From Mesorhizobium sp. INR15 (GTDB lineage: Bacteria; Pseudomonadota; Alphaproteobacteria; Rhizobiales; Rhizobiaceae): a stretch of DNA of 64,000 nucleotides. The notes under the pieces are model-generated. The model was not told the origin of the DNA and made no database searches. It worked only from the letters and a program-made list of their open reading frames with translations. Positions 8,874 to 17,718 of the stretch are shown in pieces (the first letter of the stretch is position 1; every line of letters begins with the position of its first letter). The stretch covers positions 5,218,001 through 5,282,000 of the forward strand of contig NZ_CP045496.1 of assembly GCF_015500075.1 (NCBI RefSeq), written 5' to 3'. The position numbers and the translations under genes are program-made.

Positions 8874-9472
8874 CCAAGGATTCGCAGCGCCAAAGCGAAT
8901 GCAGTCCCTCCCAGCAAGCCAGCCATTATCGAAACCAAGCCGATCTTGAGCAGCAAACCCTCGGGGTTTGGTGGTGCCATACCGTGCGGCTGGCCGGCCA
9001 TATTCCCTCGGCCGCTCGCGACATTCTGGTTCGACGCTCGAAGCGAAACCGGAACGTGTTGCGCACCAGGCGACGGCCATGGCACTGCCGCGGGCCTGGC
9101 GAATCCGTTGTCATCGGCTTTCGGCGGGGGCACCATGGGGCGTTGAGGCGTTTCGCCGTCCGACGACGATCTCTTTCCCACGATCGCGGATACCGCTGCA
9201 TCTTTGGCTGGATCGTCGCCAAGCTCTGTCGAAGCCACATATGCCTGGAGAATGCCCATCGAAGGCATCTGCTGCGATCTGACGGCCATCTGTGCCGCAG
9301 GCAGAGCCGACAGCGCGGGTGCTGTCTGCTGCGCAAGCAATGATGGTGCTGGCGGCTGCACCAACTCCTTGATGAGCGCGGTGATCGCCGGATCGGCTTT
9401 CGCCGATGGTATGGCTTGCGGCGTGATCGCCTCTCTCAACACCGAAGTCAGGCGGCCAGAAGAAATGTCCAT
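8870..9472 (-). CDS. hypothetical protein with C-terminal membrane anchor
   Basis: I do not recognise this 200-residue protein. It starts MDISSGRLTSVLREAI, has a Pro/Ala/Gln-rich middle (about residues 35-150, low complexity, probably disordered) and ends in one hydrophobic helix (about 174-198, KIGLVSIMAGLLGGTAF), so it would be a tail-anchored membrane protein. The ribosome binding site is weak. Competing frames on the + strand are also open here, but none has recognisable protein features. It could be a lineage-specific gene or a spurious frame. Confidence 0.5.
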   Translation of the reverse strand: MDISSGRLTSVLREAITPQAIPSAKADPAITALIKELVQPPAPSLLAQQTAPALSALPAAQMAVRSQQMPSMGILQAYVASTELGDDPAKDAAVSAIVGKRSSSDGETPQRPMVPPPKADDNGFARPAAVPWPSPGAQHVPVSLRASNQNVASGRGNMAGQPHGMAPPNPEGLLLKIGLVSIMAGLLGGTAFALALRILG

Positions 9473-9587
9473 GCTATCCCTGCAAAGCTCGTTTTCTTGT
9501 CCATCGATAACGCCTCAGCGTTGCGCCAAGCTTGACCTTGCCCACAATTTGTGGCGATGAAATCGTCATGAAGTTCGGCGCCACCCC

Positions 9588-9821
9588 ATGATGAACCGCT
9601 TCGAAGGCCCTGGCGGCAAGGAAGCCCGTATCCGCTATCTCGATGGTGACTTCCAGGTCACCAGTCCAGGAGCCTTCGTGCGCTGCGCGGTAACCGGCGA
9701 AAGCATTCCCCTGGATGAGCTCAAATACTGGAGCGTCGCCAGGCAGGAACCCTATGTCAGCGCAACCGCCTCGTTGCGCCGCGAGATCGAAGCGAACCCG
9801 GAATTGCGCAAGCGGCGTTAG
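9588..9821 (+). CDS. DUF2093 domain protein
   Basis: A 77-residue small protein matching the alphaproteobacterial DUF2093 family: basic N-terminus (FEGPGGKEARIRYLDGDF), then the conserved GAFVRCAVTGESIPLDELKYWSV block with a single cysteine and the QEPYVSA motif near the end. It begins with two consecutive ATG codons; I use the first. Its molecular role is unknown. In Rhizobiales this gene usually lies close to lpxK/xseA, and here lpxK starts within 1.6 kb. It is convergent with the PEBP-like gene. Confidence 0.88.
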   Translation: MMNRFEGPGGKEARIRYLDGDFQVTSPGAFVRCAVTGESIPLDELKYWSVARQEPYVSATASLRREIEANPELRKRR

Positions 9822-9934
9822 CCCCGGTTCTGGAGGACCGGCGGCGGAATGACTCCGCTATTGGATTCGTTCCCCCGTCAACTTGCGCGGTTGATGTATG
9901 CGTTTTTCGTCTCTCAGAGACACGTCGGATTGAA

Positions 9935-10303
9935 TTATGGAAAGCGTTTGCGCGCTTTGGCTGTCGCTATTGTTTTCCCATTGCCATCGAGCGCTTTCAC
10001 GGAGATCTCATAGGTATGTGGTTGCGGCGGACAGGGGCCACGATAGCTGAAAGCACCGTAGGCTAGAGACTTCTGCCCCCCGAAAACGACAGTGCCGCCT
10101 CCGTGAGTGAAGTCGATGGCGTCTAAATCGACCATTTTGAACTGTAGCTTCTTAGTTTCCGCAGGAACGCCGGAGAGCGTGATCGGGGGTGATTTTGGGT
10201 CAAAGCACTTCGCTGTTGGTCCCCAACTAAAATTCATTCCCATGTTGGCGGACGCAGCGGTAGTCATTGCAACGGCAAAGCCGCAGGCCAGTACTATTCG
10301 CAA
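9935..10303 (-). CDS. secreted, short PEBP-like (YbhB/YbcL-type) protein
   Basis: A 122-residue exported protein with a signal peptide (MRIVLACGFAVAMTTAASA, cleavage near residue 19). The mature part recalls phosphatidylethanolamine-binding/Raf-kinase-inhibitor-like proteins: CFDPKSPPITLSGVPAETK, then FKMVDLDA where the family has MVDPDAP, and YRGPCPP followed by HTYEISVKALD. It is shorter than the usual 150-180 residues and the ligand-site DPDAP motif is altered to DLDAI, so ligand binding may be lost or changed. It sits alone between lpxK and the DUF2093 gene. Its base composition is less GC-rich than its neighbours, so it may be an acquired gene. Confidence 0.72.
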   Translation of the reverse strand: MRIVLACGFAVAMTTAASANMGMNFSWGPTAKCFDPKSPPITLSGVPAETKKLQFKMVDLDAIDFTHGGGTVVFGGQKSLAYGAFSYRGPCPPQPHTYEISVKALDGNGKTIATAKARKRFP

Positions 10304-10366
10304 GAACCCCTCCCAATCTCATGCTCGAATGACTGTCCGACCACTTAATCGACCAATTTCTTTTTG

Positions 10367-11407
10367 TCACCCCTTCAGCTTGCGCTGGCGCCAGGCATCC
10401 AGAGTCTCGCCGATGATGCGTTCCGGGACGTGATCGAGCCCGAAGACGGTGTCGATCTCCAGTACATCCAGCCGATCGAGAAAACCCGGTGGTGACGCGC
10501 CATGGCGCAGGCGCGCGGCATCCTTGGCGGTGGTGATGAGGCCAAGCCCGGCACCGTCAGCCGTCACCGCCAATTCGACAAGCTCGTCCTCGGCATAGAA
10601 ATGATGGTCTGGAAACGGACGCTTCAACGCAACCTCGCCGCCGGCCTCGCGCACCGTATCGAAGAATTTCTCGGGATGGCCAATGCCGGCAAAGGCGAGG
10701 AACCGCCTGCCTGCCAAACCCGCCTTGTTGCTTGGCTCGGTACGCGCCTCGAAGATTGGCCGCCCGGCGCGCGCGGCCTGCCGAACCACGGGGTCGGCGG
10801 CAGTGCCCTCGCCCATCTTCAACAAGCCGCTGGTGAAGACCAGTTGATCAACGACCTTGGCCCGGAGTGGTCCACCGGGGATGACGCGACCGTTGCCGAT
10901 GCCGTAGCGGGCGTCAACCACAACCAATGCATAATCGATGTGGATTCGCGCGCTCTGGAATCCGTCGTCCATGATGAGGAAGTCGCAGCCATGCCGCTCC
11001 AACAGCAGCCGGGCGCCCGCGGCCCGGTTCGGGGTCACCGCCACCGGCGCGTGCTCGGCCAGGAGCAGCGGCTCATCGCCGACATGCTTGGCGCTGTCAT
11101 GTTGAAGATCAACGACATGTGGTTGGGCGAACGAGCCGCCGTGGCCGCGCGACAGGAATCCGGGATTGAGCCGCATGCGCTTGGCCTGCTTTGCCAACGC
11201 TATGGCCACCGGCGTCTTGCCGGTACCGCCGACCGTGAAATTGCCGATGCAAAGCACCGGCGCTTCCATCTTTTCGCGCAAGGCCGACCGCATGAGGCGG
11301 CCGGCGACAAGACCATAAAGTGCAGACAGCGGCGATAGCGCCAGCACCCGCCAGTCCGGCTCTTGCCACCAGAAGGGCGGGGCTTCGGAGGCCACGCTAG
11401 CGGCCAT
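10367..11407 (-). CDS. lpxK: tetraacyldisaccharide 4'-kinase LpxK
   Basis: A 346-residue LpxK, which phosphorylates the 4' position of the lipid A disaccharide at the inner membrane. The P-loop is GNFTVGGTGKTP (residues 55-66), preceded by an N-terminal hydrophobic helix (about 22-40); the LSRGHGG and IMDDGFQ motifs typical of LpxK follow. The ATG at 11407 has GAAGGGCGCGA upstream and lies inside the end of waaA (11-base overlap), showing translational coupling. It is the last gene of the leftward lipid A/Kdo operon. Confidence 0.97.
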   Translation of the reverse strand: MAASVASEAPPFWWQEPDWRVLALSPLSALYGLVAGRLMRSALREKMEAPVLCIGNFTVGGTGKTPVAIALAKQAKRMRLNPGFLSRGHGGSFAQPHVVDLQHDSAKHVGDEPLLLAEHAPVAVTPNRAAGARLLLERHGCDFLIMDDGFQSARIHIDYALVVVDARYGIGNGRVIPGGPLRAKVVDQLVFTSGLLKMGEGTAADPVVRQAARAGRPIFEARTEPSNKAGLAGRRFLAFAGIGHPEKFFDTVREAGGEVALKRPFPDHHFYAEDELVELAVTADGAGLGLITTAKDAARLRHGASPPGFLDRLDVLEIDTVFGLDHVPERIIGETLDAWRQRKLKG

Positions 11408-12713
11408 TCGCGCCCTTCAGGCGCGACTTGACGATCAACGGCTGGATATAGGGTTCGAGCGATTTCAGCGTCCGCGCCAGCGCGCCGCGCATCTCGTCGA
11501 CGGTCGCGGCCCCCGCGGCCATCATCTCGTGGCGTGCCACCTCGTTGCTCAACAGGAAATTGACGGCGCCGGCCAGCATGTCACGGTCGCGCACCAGCTT
11601 GGCGCCGCCGCTGTCGATCAGGCGTTGATAGGCTTCACGGAAATTCTGCACATTGCGGCCGGCAAGCACGGCCGTGTCGAGCATGGCCGGCTCCAGTGGG
11701 TTCTGGCCACCTTCCGAGGTCAGCGAGCGGCCAACGAAAGCGATCTCCGTCAGCCTGAGATACAACCCCATCTCGCCGATCGTATCGCCGAGCAATATGT
11801 CGGTGTCGGCAGCCACACGGTCACCCTTGCTGCGCCGCGCGACTTTCAGGCCCATGCCGGAAATCTGCGCGGCGAGCGCGTCGGCGCGGTCAGGATGGCG
11901 CGGAACGATGATGGTCAAAAGACCGTGGTGACGCTTGTGCAGCGTTGCGTGCACCTCGCTGGCGACAACTTCCTCGCCATCATGGGTCGAGATTGCCGCC
12001 CAGGTCGGGCGCGTGCCGATCTGACGCCTGAGCGTCGCAAGCGCCCGTTCATCGACCGGCGGCGGCGACGTGTCGACCTTGAGATTGCCCGACACGGTGA
12101 CCGGGCGGGCACCGAGCGACAGGAACCGCTCACCATCGACATCCGACTGGGCCACGACGTGTGCCAGGTTCTCGAACAATGCCTCCGCGATGTTGGCGCG
12201 CTTTTTCCACGACTTGAAGGAACGGTCGGACAGGCGGCCATTGACCAGGACCTGCGGCACGCGGCGCGCGCCAAGTTCCAGGATGGTCATCGGCCAGATT
12301 TCCGATTCGGCGATGATCGCCAGATCGGGCTGCCAATGGTCTAGAAAGCGGCTGACGGCGGGTTTCAGGTCGAGCGGCACATATTGGTGGATGATGCGGT
12401 CGCCCAGCCGCTCATCCGCGACTTGCGCCGAGGTTACCGTGCCGGTGGTCAGCACGATATTGACGCCATAGTCGAGAATGCTCTCGACCAATGGAACGAC
12501 AGCGATGGTTTCGCCAACGCTTGCCGCGTGAATCCAGATCACCGGCCCTTCGGGGCGCTGACGGCCGGCAACACCATAGCGCTCGCGGCGCCGGTTGCGG
12601 TCTTCCTTGCCCCTGGAGGTGCGCCAGGCAACATAAGGCCCAACCAACGGATAGGCGGCGGCGCCCGCGAAGCGGTACGCCGACAGCATGGCTCGTGCCC
12701 AGCGCTCGCTCAT
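11397..12713 (-). CDS. waaA: 3-deoxy-D-manno-octulosonate (Kdo) transferase
   Basis: A 438-residue GT30 Kdo transferase (WaaA/KdtA) that adds Kdo from CMP-Kdo to the lipid A precursor on the inner face of the inner membrane. It has an N-terminal membrane anchor, the WIHAASVGE motif with the catalytic glutamate near residue 68, AESEIWP in the middle and the C-terminal EGGQNPLEPA nucleotide-sugar loop. Its start overlaps the DUF374 stop by four bases (ATGA) and its end overlaps lpxK. Whether it adds one or two Kdo residues cannot be told from the sequence. Confidence 0.97.
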   Translation of the reverse strand: MSERWARAMLSAYRFAGAAAYPLVGPYVAWRTSRGKEDRNRRRERYGVAGRQRPEGPVIWIHAASVGETIAVVPLVESILDYGVNIVLTTGTVTSAQVADERLGDRIIHQYVPLDLKPAVSRFLDHWQPDLAIIAESEIWPMTILELGARRVPQVLVNGRLSDRSFKSWKKRANIAEALFENLAHVVAQSDVDGERFLSLGARPVTVSGNLKVDTSPPPVDERALATLRRQIGTRPTWAAISTHDGEEVVASEVHATLHKRHHGLLTIIVPRHPDRADALAAQISGMGLKVARRSKGDRVAADTDILLGDTIGEMGLYLRLTEIAFVGRSLTSEGGQNPLEPAMLDTAVLAGRNVQNFREAYQRLIDSGGAKLVRDRDMLAGAVNFLLSNEVARHEMMAAGAATVDEMRGALARTLKSLEPYIQPLIVKSRLKGANGR

Positions 12714-13501
12714 CGCGGGCCGTCCACGAGGCGGTAGGCCTCTGCGGTCGCGGCGTTCAGCGCGGTGGTGATCTCGAGGCGCTTGCGTTCCATCTCCGCT
12801 TCATCGGCATCGGAGGGCACGAAGATCGGCGCGCCGATGACGATCGAGGAACGGCCGAAAGGCAGGTTGATCGTGGTCTTGTCCCAGCTCTTCTCCAGCA
12901 CCTTGCGGCGGCTGGTGGTGATGGCGACAGGCAGCAGCGGCCGGCCGGAAAGACGTGCCAGGAGAACAATGCCGAGCCCTGCGTCGCGAGGCGTGCCGTG
13001 AGGAATATCGGCGATCATGGCCACGTTTTTGCCGGCGACGAGCGACTTTTTCAGGGCGATCAGCGCCTTGGCGCCTCCCTTGTCGAGATGCCTGGCGTTT
13101 TCACGTCCGCCTGACCCTCGCACAGCCTCAATACCGAACTTCTCCAGCATCAGTGCATTGAGCTCGGCATCGGCGCTGCGCGACACCATGGCGACCAGCG
13201 GCTTGCGCTTGGGATAATAGGCCGGCGTGAGAAGATGCTGGCCGTGCCACAGCGCAATGATGCCTGGTTCGAATTGCGCATAGGCGCCGCCCGAAAACCG
13301 CGCCGAGCCGTCAACAACGCGATTGGTCAGGCGTACAAACCGTACGAACTGGGCAAACAGGCTGGCGATGGCGTTCTTGACGAATCGCGACTGCGCCAGC
13401 GGTTGGCGAATCCGGCGCCAGAAAGCCTTCGTCTTGGCACTGCCGCCCCTGCCCGAAGGCGCAGCCTGCGTGGCCGGCTCGTTCGCCAAATCCTGGTCCA
13501 T
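12710..13501 (-). CDS. DUF374 lysophospholipid acyltransferase-like protein
   Basis: A 263-residue protein of the DUF374 family, related to lauroyl/myristoyl and lysophospholipid acyltransferases. It has a basic, disordered N-terminus, IIALWHGQHLL near residue 82 carrying the family histidine, a GSGGRENA loop, and DIPHGTPRDAGLG resembling the usual DGPRGP segment. I start at the ATG at 13501; the frame is open to 13765 but that region belongs to the DUF4170 gene. Its place upstream of waaA and lpxK points to an acyl transfer step in lipid A or membrane lipid assembly; the acyl donor and acceptor are unknown. Confidence 0.9.
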   Translation of the reverse strand: MDQDLANEPATQAAPSGRGGSAKTKAFWRRIRQPLAQSRFVKNAIASLFAQFVRFVRLTNRVVDGSARFSGGAYAQFEPGIIALWHGQHLLTPAYYPKRKPLVAMVSRSADAELNALMLEKFGIEAVRGSGGRENARHLDKGGAKALIALKKSLVAGKNVAMIADIPHGTPRDAGLGIVLLARLSGRPLLPVAITTSRRKVLEKSWDKTTINLPFGRSSIVIGAPIFVPSDADEAEMERKRLEITTALNAATAEAYRLVDGPR

Positions 13502-13506
13502 CGACG

Positions 13507-13752
13507 TCAACCGGCGGCCTTGTTGTCTGGGTCCAGCAACCGGTGCAGATGAACGACGAAATAACGCATATGGGCATTGTCCACGCTGGCTTGCGCCTTG
13601 GCTTTCCAAGCCGTGTGCGCGGATTGGTAGTCTGGAAAGACACCGACGATGTCGAGGCCCTCGAGATCGCGGAATTCGGTACCGCCAAGCTTCTTCAGTT
13701 CGCCCCCGAACACCAGATGCAAAAGCTGTTTCTTTCCGTCTTCCGCGGCCAT
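13507..13752 (-). CDS. DUF4170 domain protein
   Basis: An 81-residue cytosolic protein of the DUF4170 family with the family pattern LHLVFGGELKKLGGTEFRDLEGLDIVG, FPDYQSAHTAWKAKAQ and a C-terminal MRYFVVHLHRLLDP. The start at 13752 has GAAGGACCGAC upstream. It lies between cysQ and the DUF374 gene with short gaps and is therefore part of the same leftward operon, an arrangement typical of Rhizobiales. Its function is unknown; the context suggests an accessory to envelope lipid synthesis. Confidence 0.9.
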   Translation of the reverse strand: MAAEDGKKQLLHLVFGGELKKLGGTEFRDLEGLDIVGVFPDYQSAHTAWKAKAQASVDNAHMRYFVVHLHRLLDPDNKAAG

Positions 13753-13828
13753 GTCGGTCCTTCACATATTGTGAGTTTGTGACAGGTCTAGACCAAAGCC
13801 GTCGACTTTGGAACCATTGATCGTCGGT

Positions 13829-14635
13829 TCAACTGTCAAGTCCTGCAATCACCGAGGCGATGACGCCGAGCAGTTCACCGCTGCCGGCAGCCAATGCGCC
13901 GTGACGAATCACCTCACCGGCATAAAGCGGCGCGCGGCCTTGCTGGTCGAGCAATTGGCCGCCGGCCTCGCGCAAGATCAGATCCGCCGCCGCGATGTCC
14001 CAGTCATGCGCGTTCGGCTTGACGAAGGTCGCGTCCAGCGCGCCGTTGGCGACCATCGCCAGCCGATAGGCGAGCGATGGGATATGGGCTCCGCGCTTCA
14101 GCCGGGACTGCCACTCCGCCGGCAGCCGGTCGATCAATTGCTTCGGCCCGGAAATTTCCGCCAATTCCGGCAATTGACGCACGGCGATGCGCTTGCCGTT
14201 GCGGAAAGCGCCCTCACCCGGCACTGCCCAATAGGTCTCTTCCATGGCCGGGCATTCCAGCACGCCGGCGAGCGTGCGGCCGTTCTCGACCACCGCGACG
14301 CTGACACACCAGGTGCGCAGGCCCTCGAGGAAACCGCGCGTGCCATCGATCGGGTCGACAACGAAAGTTCGGCGAGCTGAGAGCCGCGCTGGATCGTCAA
14401 CCGTCTCTTCCGACAGCCAGCCATAGTCCGGCCGCGCCGCCAGCAAGGTCTTGTGCAAATAGGCGTCGGCGGCGTGGTCGGCTTCACTGACCGGCGAGGT
14501 GCCGCCCTTCATCCAGACTTGCGGGCTGTTGCCGAAATAACGCATGGCGATGACGCCGGCCTCGCGGGCGGCGTCGCGCAGCAGCGGCAGATCCTGCGCC
14601 GCTTCGACAGTCGTGATCGGATCAGGCACCTGCAA
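13829..14635 (-). CDS. cysQ: inositol monophosphatase family protein, CysQ-like 3'(2'),5'-bisphosphate nucleotidase
   Basis: A 268-residue metal-dependent phosphatase: SEET (75-78), DPIDGT (94-99) and HDWDIAAADL near the C-terminus form the lithium-sensitive phosphatase metal site. CysQ members hydrolyse PAP formed during sulfate assimilation, and this sequence fits that group better than SuhB-type inositol phosphatases. The frame starts at a TTG (14635) with GAAGG eight bases upstream, inside the last codons of pmbA; a GTG two codons later is an alternative. The overlap of 14 bases implies cotranscription with pmbA and the lipid A genes. Confidence 0.85.
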   Translation of the reverse strand: MQVPDPITTVEAAQDLPLLRDAAREAGVIAMRYFGNSPQVWMKGGTSPVSEADHAADAYLHKTLLAARPDYGWLSEETVDDPARLSARRTFVVDPIDGTRGFLEGLRTWCVSVAVVENGRTLAGVLECPAMEETYWAVPGEGAFRNGKRIAVRQLPELAEISGPKQLIDRLPAEWQSRLKRGAHIPSLAYRLAMVANGALDATFVKPNAHDWDIAAADLILREAGGQLLDQQGRAPLYAGEVIRHGALAAGSGELLGVIASVIAGLDS

Positions 14636-15965
14636 GGGTCATGCCTTCGATCAGCAGCGTCGGCGCTGCGGTGCCGAAATTGCGGTCAAGGTCGCTGGCC
14701 GGCACCATGTTAAGAAACATAGCCTTCAGGTTGGAGGCGATGGTGACCTCCGCAACGGGATAGGCAAGCTCGCCATTTTCAATCCAGAAACCGGAAGCGC
14801 CACGGCTGTATTCGCCGGTTATCATGTCAACGCCCTGGCCGAACACTTCGGTGACATAGAAGCCGGTCTTGAGCGACTTGATCAGTTCCTCCGGCGAGCG
14901 TTCACCCGGTTCGATCGCCAAGTTGGTCGAGGACGGCGAGACGGAAGAGCCGCCACGCGCGCCGCGCCCGTTGGTGACGAGCCCGAGTTCCCGAGCCGCC
15001 GAAGTCGACAGGAACCAGTGGTTGAGCACTCCCTTTTCGACCATGAACAATTTTTCGCCTTCGATGCCTTCGCCGTCGAACGGGCGGGAAGCCTGGCCAC
15101 GGCGGCGAAGCGGCTCATCGGTAACGGTGATCGAGGCAGCCGCCACCTGCTTGCCCATCATGTCGCGCAGGAAGGAGGTCTTGCGTGCCACCGAGGCGCC
15201 GTTGATAGCGCCAGCAAGATGACCGGCGATACCGCGCGCCACACGCGGATCAAACACCACGTCGACCGGACCGGTCGCGGCCTTGCGCGCGCCAATGCGG
15301 CGGACCGCGCGCTCGCCGGCCTTGCGACCAATGTCTTCGGGCGCATCGAGGTCAGCAAAATGCTGGCGTGAGGAGAATTCGTAATCGCGTTCCATGCCTG
15401 TGCCCTCGCCGGCAATGACGCTGACCGAACGCGAGAAGCGGGAGCCGACATAGTGGCCGAGAAATCCGTGCGAAGTGGCCAACACCAGTCCGCCAAGCCC
15501 GGTGCTGGCGCCGCTGCCGGCCGAATTGGTCACGCCCTTGACGGCGAGAGCCGCGGCTTCGGCGGCAAGAGCGGCTTCCTTCAACTGATCGGCGGAAACC
15601 TCGGTGGCATCGAACAGGTCGAGATCGCGCGTCTGTTTGGCCAGCAACGCCGGATCGGCCAGGCCCTGATAGGGATCCTCCGGCGAGACCTTTGCCATCG
15701 CGACGGCACGTTCGGCCAGAGCCTTCGGATCGGATGCGGCCGTTGCCGAGACGCTGGCAACCCGCTTGCCGACAAAGACGCGCAGCGCGACATCCTCGCT
15801 CTCGGAGGACTCGGTGCCTTCCACCTTGCCGAGGCGCACCGACACGCCAGTCGAACGGCCGCGCACCGCAACCGCGTCGGCGGCATCGGCGCCGGCACGT
15901 TTGGCAGCCTCGACCAGAGCCGCGACGCGGTCGGTCAATTTTGCTGCGTCGAGCGTATCGGTCAT
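14622..15965 (-). CDS. pmbA: TldD/PmbA family protein PmbA
   Basis: A 447-residue PmbA/TldE. In E. coli it pairs with TldD to form a heterodimeric metalloprotease that trims microcin B17 and degrades CcdA antitoxin; the PmbA subunit itself lacks the HExxxH metal site, and none is seen here. Typical features are the N-terminal SVRLGKVEGTESSESEDVALRVFVG stretch, the GEGT loop near residue 190 and a C-terminal EYSRGASGFWIENGE block. The start at 15965 has GGGATC upstream. It is the first gene of the leftward operon running to lpxK. tldD is not in the window. Confidence 0.93.
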   Translation of the reverse strand: MTDTLDAAKLTDRVAALVEAAKRAGADAADAVAVRGRSTGVSVRLGKVEGTESSESEDVALRVFVGKRVASVSATAASDPKALAERAVAMAKVSPEDPYQGLADPALLAKQTRDLDLFDATEVSADQLKEAALAAEAAALAVKGVTNSAGSGASTGLGGLVLATSHGFLGHYVGSRFSRSVSVIAGEGTGMERDYEFSSRQHFADLDAPEDIGRKAGERAVRRIGARKAATGPVDVVFDPRVARGIAGHLAGAINGASVARKTSFLRDMMGKQVAAASITVTDEPLRRRGQASRPFDGEGIEGEKLFMVEKGVLNHWFLSTSAARELGLVTNGRGARGGSSVSPSSTNLAIEPGERSPEELIKSLKTGFYVTEVFGQGVDMITGEYSRGASGFWIENGELAYPVAEVTIASNLKAMFLNMVPASDLDRNFGTAAPTLLIEGMTLAGA

Positions 15966-16138
15966 GCGTATGATCCCTACTTTCCGGCCTGCTTCAGGCG
16001 CTGGCCGCTGCGCACCATCTATTGTTCCGGCCCGGCTTGTGCAATGGCATGGGCATCAATCAGAATGCATCGGTCCTACCTCCCCACACCAAGCCGAGGC
16101 ATCTCGGCCCGGTTCGCCGCCTCCCAGGAGCACTCGCA

Positions 16139-16555
16139 ATGACGCCTTTCCATCTCGCCTTCCCGGTCCGTGATCTCGATGAAACACGCACTTTCTATGG
16201 CGAGGTGCTGGGCTGCGCCATCGGCCGCTCATCGACGACCTGGGTCGATTTCGACCTGTTCGGCCACCAGATGTCGGCGCATTTGCGGCCACAGGCCGCT
16301 CAAGCCGCCAGCGACGGCAAGGTCGACGGCATCCTGGTGCCGATCCCGCATTTCGGAGCGGTGCTGCTGATGGACGACTGGGAGCGGCTCGCCAAGCGGC
16401 TCGAGGCACGCGACGACATCGACTGGCTGGAAAAGCCGATGGTGCGCTTCAAGGGCGAACCCGGCGAACAGGCAACATTGTTCATCCGCGATCCCTCCGG
16501 CAACGCCCTTGAATTCAAGGGCTTCCGCTCACTGGAGCAGATTTTCGCGCATTGA
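16139..16555 (+). CDS. VOC family (glyoxalase-like) protein
   Basis: A 138-residue vicinal oxygen chelate protein with the two-beta-alpha-beta-beta-beta pattern: HLAFPVRDLDETRTFYGEVLGC at the start, and RDPSGNALEFKGF at the end carrying the usual metal-ligand glutamate. His5 (FHLAFPV) and Glu126 region are plausible metal ligands. The ATG at 16139 has CAGGAG at a good distance, so the longer frame from 16022 is not used. Such proteins include dioxygenases, lyases and resistance proteins; the substrate cannot be told. It converges on epmA with a 3-base gap. Confidence 0.86.
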   Translation: MTPFHLAFPVRDLDETRTFYGEVLGCAIGRSSTTWVDFDLFGHQMSAHLRPQAAQAASDGKVDGILVPIPHFGAVLLMDDWERLAKRLEARDDIDWLEKPMVRFKGEPGEQATLFIRDPSGNALEFKGFRSLEQIFAH

Positions 16556-16558
16556 GAG

Positions 16559-17605
16559 CTATGAACCCGCGACGGGCGTCCAGATCACGTCCTCGATCTT
16601 CTGTGAGCCCGTCGCCAGCATCACCAGCCGGTCAAAGCCGAGCGCGATGCCGCTCGCTTGCGGCATGATGGCAAGGGCCGCGAGAAAGTCCTCGTCCAGG
16701 GGATAGCGTTCGCCATAGATGCGCTGCTTCTCGTCCATCTCCAGGGTGAAACGCCGGCGCTGCTCGGCGGCATCGGTCAGTTCGCCAAAGCCGTTGGCGA
16801 GTTCGACACCGCAGCAATAAAGTTCGAACCGCTCGGCGACACGCGGATCGCGCGCGGACGGGCGAGCCAATGCCGCCTCGGCCACCGGATATTCGCACAG
16901 GATGGTCGCCAGCCCCTGCCCGAAGAACGGCTCGACCTTTTCCACCATGACGCGGCTGAACAGGTCGGCCCAGCTGTCGTCCGGCGCTGTGCGCAGCCCG
17001 GCTTTGGTCAAGGCCGCGTAGAGCGCCTCACGGTCGGTGCCGCCGTCGTCGGCGACGGTGCTCAGGAGGTCGATGCCGGCGTAACGGGTAAAAGCATCAG
17101 CCACGGTCAACCGTTCGGGTTCGGCGAAAGGATCGCAGTCACGGTTGCGGAAGGAAAAGCGCTTTGCCCCTGCCCGCTCGGCGGCCAGCGCCAGCATTGC
17201 CGCGCAGTCCAGCATCAGGCTTTCATAGGTCTCGCCGACCCGGTACCACTCCAGCATGGTGAATTCGGGATGGTGCAAGGGGCCGCGCTCGCGGTTGCGA
17301 TAGACCGGGCCAAAGCTGAAGATCCGCTGTTCGCCAGCGGCAAGCAGCTTCTTGCAGGCGAATTCGGGCGAGGTGTGCAGATAAAGCGGCTGGCGCGACC
17401 CATCCGGCCCGATCACTTCGCTGGCAAAAGCCGACAGATGCGTCTCGTTGCCGGGCGAGACCTGCAAGGCAGCGGCCTCTACCTCGACAAAATCGCGGCG
17501 AGAAAACCAGTCGCGCAAGGCAGCGGCAATGCCATTGCGCAGCATCAGTCGGGGGCGGCGATCGGCGTGGACATGAGGCGTCCACCAGGGCGAAGGGTTG
17601 GTCAT
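16559..17605 (-). CDS. epmA: EF-P-lysine lysyltransferase EpmA (GenX/PoxA)
   Basis: A 348-residue class II lysyl-tRNA synthetase paralogue lacking the tRNA-binding domain. It attaches (R)-beta-lysine to the tip lysine of elongation factor P. Motif 2 is GPVYRNRERGPLHHPEFTMLEWY (about residues 98-120) and motif 3 is GIALGFDRLVML near the C-terminus. I use the ATG at 17605 (MTNPSPWW); the frame extends to a TTG at 17647 without better signals. The substrate gene efp lies divergently 113 bases away, an informative pairing. EpmB, which makes beta-lysine, is not in this window. Confidence 0.95.
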   Translation of the reverse strand: MTNPSPWWTPHVHADRRPRLMLRNGIAAALRDWFSRRDFVEVEAAALQVSPGNETHLSAFASEVIGPDGSRQPLYLHTSPEFACKKLLAAGEQRIFSFGPVYRNRERGPLHHPEFTMLEWYRVGETYESLMLDCAAMLALAAERAGAKRFSFRNRDCDPFAEPERLTVADAFTRYAGIDLLSTVADDGGTDREALYAALTKAGLRTAPDDSWADLFSRVMVEKVEPFFGQGLATILCEYPVAEAALARPSARDPRVAERFELYCCGVELANGFGELTDAAEQRRRFTLEMDEKQRIYGERYPLDEDFLAALAIMPQASGIALGFDRLVMLATGSQKIEDVIWTPVAGS

Positions 17606-17718
17606 GAGCCTGTACCAATGGTGAATTGGGCTGGCGGGATCGCCCAAGATGCGCTACGGCGCAGCAGGACGGCTTTCGCAGCCGATTGTGACAATCAACG
17701 ATTTCAGGATGTAAAGCC

